A stretch of DNA of 64,000 nucleotides from Hofstenia miamia (taxonomy: Eukaryota > Xenacoelomorpha > Acoela), in NCBI GenBank assembly GCA_004352715.1, contig SCFE01000014.1:2922850-2986849 (forward strand). Direction: 5' to 3'. Of this stretch, positions 56,185 through 64,000 are shown one piece after another. The notes below the pieces were generated by a model that was given only the letters and a program-made list of their open reading frames with translations, was not told where the DNA came from and ran no database searches. How positions within the stretch are numbered: the first letter of the stretch is position 1; every line of letters starts with the position of its first letter. The position numbers and the translations under genes are program-made.

Positions 56185-56610
56185 AAATAAATTTCGTTAT
56201 TCCTGGACAAATTCTAAATCACCTCTTTGGAATTTGATATACCGTTATTTAAAATTTTTTTAAAGTTTTTAACCCAAACTTACCCCTTAAGATTTTCCTA
56301 AATTTTTACCGAGTAAATTATGTTAGACGTTTTGAATGGGTAGTCTTTCTGTCTTGAAAATTCAATCGATTAAGGAATCGACCTATTTTCTCAAACCTTA
56401 CTGATTATTTTTAAAAGTTTGATATCATTAAAATTACTTAAAATATTATACAGTATCAATTTCATTTGTTAGTAAAATCGTTCTGTCTCATGATTTATTT
56501 TTGGTTCTACACTTGTAATATATAATAGCTGGAACTCTGGCAATATTATCCAAGTCCATGAAAATGTCTACACTTTGATGCATTTTAGAATATTCTGTTA
56601 AAATAAATAT
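56185..56610 (+). repeat. Dispersed repeat, copy 2 of 40085-40520
   Basis: Shares TACCCCTTAAGATTTTC, CGAGTAAATTATGTT, GGAATCGACCTATTTT, TTGTTAGTAAAATC and CAAGTCCATGA in order with the first copy. Confidence 0.7.
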
Positions 56611-56639
56611 GATTTTTTGTGCCTCATGCAAGGTATTGG

Positions 56640-57830
56640 TTAATTTGAATGTGCAATTAATTTTTCAAATAATTTACTAAAATTGTGCGTTATAGAAATT
56701 AGATTATAATTTTTCACAAAAAGGGAATCTTCATTTTTAAACAAAGGTGTTATATTTTACTTTTTCATTATCTTCGGTAACTTGTTTTCATATATACATT
56801 GATTGAATGATAGATTGTCGCCAAATATATGAAAAACTTTCTAATATATAAAGTAAGGTAGATGAGCGGAACCTGAAGATTTGTTAGCGTCTAATTTACA
56901 ATTTGATTCCCTAAGTTCTGATTGAGGATTTTTAGGAAAATTGAAGTTGCCTAATTTTTTAAATTTCTGATTTAAATGATTTATTTTCCTTTTTTATCGA
57001 TAAATTTTTTATTGTCAGAATAAATTTCTGAAATTTCAATATTGAGCCCATTCGATTTTTCAATTAAACCATTAAAAAATTTCCACTTTTCTTAGAAGAA
57101 TTTAAGTTTTCTGTTATAAAATTGTGCAGATTTTATGTTATCAAGCTTGCTGGAGATTGTATGCAGGTTTGACTCTAAACTAAAAAGATTTATTTTAGTT
57201 TAGATAAAACATTCTTTAATTGTTACTTAAAAATTAATGTCGTTTTTCGAGTGGGAGTTTGAGTGTTGATTATTTATAAATTATAAATAGCGCATAATTT
57301 TTTTTTTCATAAAAATTCAAGTAGTTGATGTTAAAGTTACCTAATATGCTTAGTGAATAGTTATTGCTAGGAATATCTGAAATACGATTGAATTTAAAAT
57401 TTATATATTCTACAAGAAAGTTCTTATTTGGATTATTTGTGATATTATTTAATTCATTTTCCGAAAAATTGGTAGGTGATTAAATTGCAATCCATAATGA
57501 TTCAAAAACAAAATTATCCGATTCAAACTCTTTTTTAAGTATTGGATTTAAAACTTTTCGTACAATTAACAATACCATCACCTCTGCTATCCCTATTCTT
57601 AACAAAATATTGAAAATCTTCAGAGACCGGATTGATATGATTGCTTAAATAAGTTCCTGTAATAGAAATTTGAATTTGAGCTAAATTGAATTGTAATATT
57701 GGAATATGATTTCTATTTGTCAGACTTCTGGCGTTTAGATAAATATATTTAAAATTCTCAAGATTACATTCATCTAAAATTGGGCCAGGATTTAACTCTA
57801 TATCCCCTGCTAGAATAATTAAATTATTAA
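56640..57830 (-). pseudogene. LINE ORF2 5' half (endonuclease to start of reverse transcriptase)
   Basis: Minus-strand fragments: FESDNFVFESLWIAI, LVEYINFKFNRISDIPSNNY, then SLSILGNFNINYLNF (the GDFN motif with D changed to N), and further on LFKNEDSLFVKNYNLIS followed by ITHNFSKLFEKLI, the NYRPISLxxxxSKlfEki block opening the reverse transcriptase. Many stops and frame changes. The protein words differ from the LINE at 6950-10400, so this is a second LINE lineage. It ends near 56640, before the catalytic motif. Confidence 0.65.
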
Positions 57831-57908
57831 AAAAGCAGTTATAGATTTGCCAAATTTTAGAGATGTTTCATAGTGGTGTTGATAATGCAGTTTGTTTGTG
57901 TGTGTGCG

Positions 57909-57945
57909 TAATAATAATAATAATAATAATAATTATTATTATTAT
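57909..57945. repeat. (AAT)n switching to (ATT)n
   Basis: About eight AAT units followed by about five ATT units: a simple repeat that turns into its own complement. It forms the 3' tail side of the LINE fragment on the minus strand. Confidence 0.9.
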
Positions 57946-57993
57946 CCTTGCATCTCACAGCTTCATGCTGGTATTCCTCTCAGCTCGGGGAAC

Positions 57994-58292
57994 TCACCAG
58001 TTCCCAGGGAGTCTGAGAGCTTTCCTCAGGACTCTAGCTGTTCCTAACAATGCTGCCTTCTGTGCTACTGCTCCTCCCCACTTTGGTACTCCCAACTCCT
58101 CCAAGTATCTCGTATGCTTCTTACTCACTGCTCCTAGTGCGCCTACTACTACCGGGACTACTTCAACTTTCTTTAACTTCCACAGCCTTTCTATTTCCTC
58201 TGCTAACTCTCTGTACTTGTCTATCTTCTCTTTCTCCTTGCTTTCTACATTCCTGTCCTTTGGTACTGCTATGTCTATTACTGTTCCTAATC

Positions 58293-58293
<1 letters not shown>
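57994..58293 (-). CDS. LINE ORF 3' terminus, intact 99-codon frame
   Basis: Uninterrupted minus-strand frame opening straight out of the (ATT)n array: RLGTVIDIAVPKDRNVESKE, then KIDKYRELAEEIERLWKLKK, VEVVPVVVGALGAVSKKHTR, YLEELGVPKWGG, QKAALLGTARVLRKAL, PGNW and stop. This is the well-conserved C-terminal end of a non-LTR retrotransposon polyprotein common in cnidarians, molluscs and fish (IDIAVPxDxN...LW..K..VVPVVVGALG...LLGTARILRK). It lacks reverse transcriptase and a start codon, so it is a 5'-truncated fragment, but its clean frame implies a young insertion. A shorter relative is at 798-918. Confidence 0.8.

Positions 58294-58333
<40 letters not shown>
58294..58333. repeat. (ATT)n microsatellite at the truncated LINE 5' side
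   Basis: About thirteen ATT units directly abutting the first codon of the LINE fragment. Confidence 0.95.
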
Positions 58334-58416
58334 GATAAGGCTGAATATACGTATAATGTAACCTAGAAAAGCTCCAAAAAAACAAAAACAACGTGTCACT
58401 TTACAAATCTGCACTG

Positions 58417-59330
58417 TTATATCCATTTCGCCAGTTGAAATGTATTTAGAAATTCGAACTGTTTGCTTAGCAGATTTTCGTTCAGGAATCTTCTATTTGT
58501 TATTCTATTATTTATCATCCTTATTTCCATTGGGAGGTTATTCCATAGCTGTAAGGCCTGCATACAAAAAGAGTTCACCCAATAATTAATTTTTTTGTTA
58601 TTACTACTAAATGTATTGTTTCTTTTGTTGAATTTTAGCCATTTTTCAAAAAATTTCAGCGATTTTTTTGCCATTTTTGAAGTCGAATAAAATTAGTAAA
58701 ATAGTATGTTGTATATTGAAACATGGTGATAAAATACTTAAGTTATTTTTTATGTGATTGACGCTATTGTGTTTCTGTATAGAGAACATTGTTCTTACGG
58801 CTTGATTGAATGATATTGTTAATTGATTTAAAAGTGTTTGCTTTATTCCACTAAGTAGAAAACAGCAATATATGTATTGGCTTGTAACAAAGGCATGAAA
58901 GAGGCTAACACTAGTTGTGGCTTCTTTAGCATATGAAGGATTCCATGGACAATTTTTTTGGTTTTTATTGATAATTCATTATATTGAAGTTAAGTTTTTC
59001 GTCTTGTACAACGCGTAGATATTTCACTGTTGGAGAAAGACCTATTTCAAAAGTATTTATTTTCAATGGAATTGCTTTTGTATAATTTTTAAATTCTTTG
59101 TTGCGATACCTAATATACTGCGTTTTCTCAAGTTTTAATTTAAGATGATTATAATAAATTAGACAGATCTTCTATTGTATTCTTGAGACATATATATAAT
59201 GTTGCATTTGCTGCAGTTATACATGTATCATATGCATACTGAAAAATATTTGTTTCTGTGATGTTTTTTCCAACGTCATTTATGGATAGATTTTTATTCT
59301 CATTTTATTTGAATGCAAAATGCTTAGAAA
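58417..59330 (-). pseudogene. LINE ORF2 3' half (palm to C-terminus)
   Basis: The minus strand starts KNLSINDVGKN, ITETNIFQYAYDTCITAANA, with the catalytic YADD altered to YAYD; then LEKTQYIRYRNKEF, SPTVKYLRVVQDEKLNFN, later QYIYCCFLLSGIKQTLLNQL, FNQAVRTMFSIQKHNSVNHI, and a final open frame KWLKFNKRNNTFSSNN, NSFCMQALQLWNNLPMEIRM, NRRFLNENLLSKQFEFLN ending AKWI. This runs from palm to the usual LWN.LP.eir C-terminus. Several stops and frame changes. It lies upstream, on the minus strand, of the 5' half at 56640-57830, so the two pieces are in reversed order. Confidence 0.75.
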
Positions 59331-60544
59331 ATGATAGAACTGTGGAAAATAGCTAGTTCTATGATTTTATTATTTAATTCATTTGTTACTTCAGAAGCTT
59401 TCAATTGAAGAAGTTTCTATGGCCTCAAGTTTGTTTATGTTGTTGCAAATTGCCATTTTTTTCTTTTATTTGTATACAAACTCCCAATTCGTGACTACAA
59501 TATGCACTAATGGTAATAAATCAACTCAATAAAATAGCATAATCAAAAGCAAAAAAACACATAATCTTTTACAGAAGTGTGACATATTAGATCAGAAAGA
59601 ATGATTTTTTGATAGATGAGAATGGGTCAATGTGTAAATTTTCGGTTGATGAACACACCATCTGTGCATTACTTAAAATGAATTTCAAAACCTTTGAAGC
59701 GCCCTTTCCCAACAAAATTGATCCATATACCAATTGAACTGTTTTTCTGTATCTAAGTATTATATCGAATTAAACATTTTAGTACTTAGCATTTATAAAT
59801 AAATTACACTATTTTTACGAAATTTTAATTCAATAATAATTCATAGCAATATCGATGCGTCTTTGAAAATTATTTCATTGAAGACATTCAAAGCCTACTA
59901 TAAGTAATCACTTAGCAATTTGCAGAATACAAAGAGAAATGAAGCAATACAATTTCTTAAAGTCGTAAAATCGCTAATAAAAATTTAGTTAAACTCTCTA
60001 GTCGTTCAATTATAGCATTTAACTTGAAGCAAGTATCCGTTATCATTTTAAAGATGATTCAGGGAAATTGAGGGTTTTTGCAACTATATTTATATAACAA
60101 CGTGAAAAAAATTCTGTCATGTTAATTCCATAATTTATACTATTAATATCCTTTAAATCCGATGCTAAAATGTAGAAATAGATTATTAATTATTTGCTTT
60201 GGTTACTTAGGCTGCATTTTCCAACAACTCCTAGCTTGTCACAGTAATGTGTTTTTATTGCTTCATGTTTTTAAGGTCAGTAGCCGTTAAGATATTTCAA
60301 AACGGAACATACTATTAAAATTCACTTTGAATGCTTCAGGTTATAACCGCAGTTATTCCCAGAATCAGTTGTAGACATTTCCTCTCAAAGTATTATGTAG
60401 AAAGATACAGAATTTATATAATGTAGAGCTTAGAAGCAATAGCTTAAAGATATTACCTAGATAATGGTGTTGAATTAATACAAAATTTCAGGAATAAAAA
60501 TCATTCGTTTCTAAAACTATAGTAAGACCAACCTGTTGGTTGGA
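59331..60544. other. AT-rich DNA without recognised feature
   Basis: Nothing recognised. Confidence 0.4.
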
Positions 60545-60760
60545 TTAAATGTGGCGGACTTCTGCATCCTTGCAAACACCAGCCAAATGGAAGCATAGCC
60601 TTGCTGTATGTTCTTTACATTCAACTGCAAATGTTAGGCCGGGCACACCCATCAGGGAGAGACCATGCAACACGATAATTGCCATGTGTTTGAAATCCAA
60701 AAGCTGAATCAATTTCCTACAAGAAGGCGTCGCGCACATCCGAGAATTGTTGCAGTTATA
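60545..60760 (-). other. GC-elevated island with open minus-strand frame, unrecognised
   Basis: Base composition rises well above the surroundings. A 64-codon minus-strand frame, MCATPSCRKLIQLLDFKHMA to AGVCKDAEVRHI, contains a hydrophobic middle (IIVLHGLSLMGVPGLTFAV) and five cysteines. I recognise no family. Adjacent (60748-60790) are repeated GTTGCAG / ATATCTGCAA words forming a small inverted repeat. It could be an exon, a decayed transposon, or neither. Confidence 0.25.
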
Positions 60761-62588
60761 TCTGCAATATCATTATCAATGTTGCAGATATGTTCCCAAG
60801 ATATATATGGGAGTAACTTTCAAGAGTAATTATGTCGATTTCCGCGCAAAATCTCCCTAATGTGTGCGCCGGCTTCATTCCCAGTTATATTATTCTATTA
60901 CATATTCTATGCAGAATTTATGTAATAAGGAATATCCTGCAAGAACTAAGTATTTGAATGGTTGTACAATCATGTTCCATTTTGAGAAGTTAGAAGCCCA
61001 TTGATTTTATGGAAAAGCTTATACTCCATTAGTGTGTTCTATATTATATCAATGTACGAAAAAAATTATAATGTAGATGTCTCATAATTTTAAGCCTACG
61101 TCTTAATTACCATTGCAAATTTAGAATATTTCAAAATTATTTCAACATATATCAATTTAGAGATTAATAAGATGAGTCTAATTAATTATTTACCATCATT
61201 TTCCATCTAATTAATGTAATAATAAAAATGAATTATTAGGATTTTTTCAATTTAACTTCAAGAACGCGGCTAGAAATGATGTAATTTAACGGTTCAATAA
61301 ATTTAATAAATCCTCAAACGACTGTACAAAAAATTGATGTAAAATTCATCTTCGCTTATCTATACTGCACAATCTTTATCATGTCTTAGAGTAAAATTCA
61401 AAGAAATCGCACTTTACACAGCTTCACTTTTCCAATCCATCATTTGAATATTAAAAATTTTTTAAATTTTCATAATATTTAATTGTTGATTATTCACAAA
61501 TATTTTTATCCAGTCGCTCATTATTGTAAAAAACCAGTGACTGTATTTATGACCATTGATACATTATTCGTATTTTGACTCATAGAATGCTGCAATTTTT
61601 TGAGTGTTTATTTTTATAGGATATATAGTAATCATCTGGCACTCTATATAATCAATAACACGACTTACAGCAAAATAATGTAATTTTCCCTATACTAGGT
61701 CATATAAAATTTGGTTAAAATTAATCGTTTACTTTATAAGAAATCAAATGTATAAATACTTACGATATAGATATAGTTATTATATAATACTAGGGTGCTA
61801 AATGTATGTCGAATGCACACGATTGTTATATTTCATGTACATTGGTTGTTGTTGTTGTTGTTTTTCACTTCAGAAGGCTTACGCTTGTTCCAACTTGTAC
61901 TTGCAACGCCTTTTCCAAGCAGACTTTCTTAGGTAGATCCGGAAAATCCAAATTTTGCTTTAACTTTGCCTGATCTTAATCCATCTTTAGATCCAGTAAT
62001 TTGTATATAGTATTCAAAATAAACTAACGTCTTCGTTTTTTACCTCGATTCTAAAAAGACTTAAAGACAGAGTTTTGCATTCAAAAACTCCACATTTAAA
62101 TGTTCACTCTGCAAAATCGTATAAAAATTCTGCCTAAGCTGGTTTGAAGAGTTTCTCGTCTTAAAGTTTTGCTAAGCTAATATGTAATTTTTTAATTTGG
62201 TGACTTATCAAAGTATTTTTTAAAATGCTGTAATAATAATATTAGTAAAGGTAATAATTGTAAACTGAATTGTTCTTAAATATATAGACAAAATCTACAA
62301 AAAAGTCAAATTACAAAATATAAAAGTTTGTAATCGTGGACAGAACTGTCTTTATCATTGTTTGCAGAAAGCTTCGAAATATTTTTAGAGATCAAATGCT
62401 TAGTGCAATATATTTTCTAAGGTGATGAATGAATTTTATTAAATTGTATTTTTCAACAATGGGAGACGGCATTGAGTCATTTATTGAGTCTCTCAGCATA
62501 GTTATTATATAAATATTACACATTTTCTCTGACGCTTAGCATAGAATATATGAAATTATTGAAATATATTAGTAAACATCTACAAAGA
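60761..62588. other. AT-rich DNA without recognised feature
   Basis: A short plus-strand frame near 61940-62005 includes FALTLPDLNPSLDP, faintly like the SPDLNP block of Tc1 transposases but too short to call. Short (TTG)n at about 61848-61861. Confidence 0.4.
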
Positions 62589-63005
62589 CTAGAGCTGGAT
62601 CCGGTCAGGTTAAAACTGGTTAAGCCGGTCCGGTTAAATCCGGTTAATTTCTAAGAGCCGGTAAATCAGGTTAAAATCCTGTTAAAACATCTATTTTTGA
62701 TTCTGACAATATATTGATTAGAATGATTTCGTATTACAAAATAATAGAAATTGTGGGAAAGAGTGGAAGGATTCCAAATTGTTATTCCAGTACTAATCTG
62801 CATTTTGCCATTCAAACAGTGGAATTGAAATAATGTGTGCACTATTTGAAACTATTTAGCCTATATTTTAATTAAATAAAATCATTCATACAGTTCAAAA
62901 TTTCTTATTCTATTTGTGTAACTACATACATTTCTTTCATTTAATTTTTATTGATTTTGCGTTCATTTTCATTAATGTTGGCTTTATAAAAACTTCATGT
63001 CTAAA

Positions 63006-63052
<47 letters not shown>

Positions 63053-63225
63053 CAATTTAATGTTAGCCCAAAGGAATAGACGAATTTTATCTTGAAGGAT
63101 AAAGAAATCTATTGTTTGTTTTATTATGAACATGATGCTAATCTTTAAATATCTGTTTAGAACCGGATAAAATCTTGTTAAGTTAAGAAGAAATCCGGCT
63201 AAAGTATATTGGGACGCACAGCACT
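62589..63225. mobile_element. Candidate hAT-like element with CCGGTTAA subterminal words
   Basis: The left part holds GGATCCGGTCAGGTTAAAAC, CTGGTTAAGCCGGTCCGG, TTAAATCCGGTTAA and GCCGGTAAATCAGGTTAAAA. The right part (63150-63225) holds ACCGGATAAAATCTTGTTAA and ATCCGGCTAAAG. Ends TAGAGCTG and TAGTGCTG (minus strand) are similar. No target duplication was found. A (TA)n array sits at 63008-63047. No coding sequence. Confidence 0.4.
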
Positions 63226-63540
63226 AAGATATGCATAGACACATATGAAAAATATTATATTGTGTATTTATGTGTTTTTTGCTCTTACCACTTCTTGATT
63301 GAAAAACTAAGGTTGAGCAAAGTAATGTTTCAAAGGAATATTTTTGTTTTTTAAATGTTCTTAACAAGATTTGGTAGGTGTATTATTGAAATCGAAGAAT
63401 GCGAAATAACATAGTACAACTTAATTATTTTTCATTTACTTATTTTTAAGAGTTACTCACTCATAAATATTAAAATTATTTTTAAGTACAAATACACCCT
63501 TGCATTATGTTGTGCAAAACGATAAATACATCTAATGCAT
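63226..63540. other. AT-rich DNA without recognised feature
   Basis: Nothing recognised. Confidence 0.4.
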
Positions 63541-63563
63541 ATATATATATATATATATATATA

Positions 63564-63820
63564 CAGGATATCCAAGATTTTATGGCAAAAACAAAACGCC
63601 TATAGTTTCTAAGAAATCACTTTATGTGAAATTTTTTCATTTCAACCCTGTAAAAAAAATGAAAATAAATATTGCTCATAATCACTCCTAACCACAAAGC
63701 TGAAATGAAAAAAGAAATACCCCTCCCTCTTTCAAGAAGTAGGAGGATTTTAAAATGTTTATATAATTTTTTTAAAAATTGCAGTCATTTTGTGTCTGCC
63801 ATAAAATCCTGGACACCCTA
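63564..63820. mobile_element. Tc1/mariner-type MITE with TA target site
   Basis: A 257-bp element. Left end CAGGATATCCAAGATTTTAT; right end on the minus strand TAGGGTGTCCAGGATTTTAT; both then read GGCA. TA lies on both flanks, within (TA)n arrays (63540-63563 and 63821-63828). No coding capacity. Its terminal repeat differs from both larger mariners in the window. Confidence 0.75.
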
Positions 63821-63828
63821 TATATATA

Positions 63829-63990
63829 NNNNNNNNNNNNNNNNNNNNNNNNNNNNNNNNNNNNNNNNNNNNNNNNNNNNNNNNNNNNNNNNNNNNNNNN
63901 NNNNNNNNNNNNNNNNNNNNNNNNNNNNNNNNNNNNNNNNNNNNNNNNNNNNNNNNNNNNNNNNNNNNNNNNNNNNNNNNNNNNNNNNNN
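63829..63990. other. Assembly gap (run of N)
   Basis: 162 unresolved bases, starting in a (TA)n array and ending at a (GA)n array (63991-64000), as expected where simple repeats break an assembly. Confidence 0.99.
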
Positions 63991-64000
63991 GAGAGAGAGA

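Noticed and set aside
57863-58366. Long plus-strand frame of 167 codons (ASHSFMLVFLSARG...)
   Set aside because: It reads the complement of the LINE C-terminus; the minus strand has the recognisable VVPVVVGALG frame, so this is a shadow.
61930-62010. Tc1-like SPDLNP motif (LTLPDLNPSLDP)
   Set aside because: Only a few residues match, and no terminal repeats or other catalytic blocks were seen.
1-64000. CRISPR arrays, bacterial operons, rRNA
   Set aside because: No regularly spaced repeat-spacer array, no Shine-Dalgarno-led gene clusters, no conserved rRNA words; the window is animal nuclear DNA.

Overview
This is a window of nuclear DNA from an animal. It is strongly AT-rich, full of (TA)n and (ATT)n microsatellites, and packed with decayed transposable elements. 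Several families (CR1/jockey-like LINEs, a LINE ending in a VVPVVVGALG...LLGTARVLRK tail, Tc1/mariner, hAT, P-like, piggyBac-like, PIF/Harbinger MITEs, a Penelope-like GIY-YIG fragment) are typical of invertebrates. A hydrozoan such as Hydra would fit well (AT-richness, this repeat mix, single-exon receptor genes), but nothing here proves it. I found no tRNA, rRNA, CRISPR array or bacterial operon. Only one likely host gene was recognised: a divergent seven-transmembrane receptor at 5022-6019, with one apparent frameshift.

Layout. 1-4.85 kb: short repeats, a 241-bp hAT-type MITE with an 8-bp target duplication, and a ~1.3-kb segment present twice around a single N, probably an uncollapsed allelic overlap. 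5.0-6.0 kb: the receptor gene. 6.65-10.5 kb: a LINE on the minus strand (ORF1, endonuclease, reverse transcriptase), itself partly duplicated around a second single N; its ORF1 and ORF2 are in one frame separated only by TGA-CTA. 10.67-11.64 kb: a deleted mariner carrying a fragment of the same MITE. 12.9-13.6 kb: an odd doublet-rich patch. 14.1-14.75 kb: an inverted pair of hammerhead-ribozyme-like motifs bracketed by (TA)n.

17.64-22.01 kb is the most interesting region. Two divergently transcribed genes, a P-element-type (THAP9-like) transposase and an uncharacterised zinc-binding DDE-like protein family, are enclosed by a 17-bp perfect terminal inverted repeat and possible 8-bp target duplications. 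This looks like one two-gene DNA transposon.

22.6-36 kb: a deleted hAT element with GATTAATC arrays, a LINE RT remnant, a PIF/Harbinger MITE, a piggyBac-like MITE, a decayed transposase on the minus strand, a second mariner, a LINE 3' fragment and another MITE. 36-52 kb is mostly AT-rich DNA with dispersed repeat pairs, a minisatellite and a Penelope-like fragment. 52.77-53.49 kb: a hAT element with a perfect 8-bp duplication. 56.6-59.3 kb: two LINE pieces in reversed order around an intact 99-codon LINE tail flanked by trinucleotide repeats. 62.6-63.8 kb: another hAT-like candidate and a mariner MITE, before an assembly gap.

Nearly all coding signal is from transposons, most of them dead by frameshift or deletion. 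Family names are from recognition of motifs by eye, without database searches.
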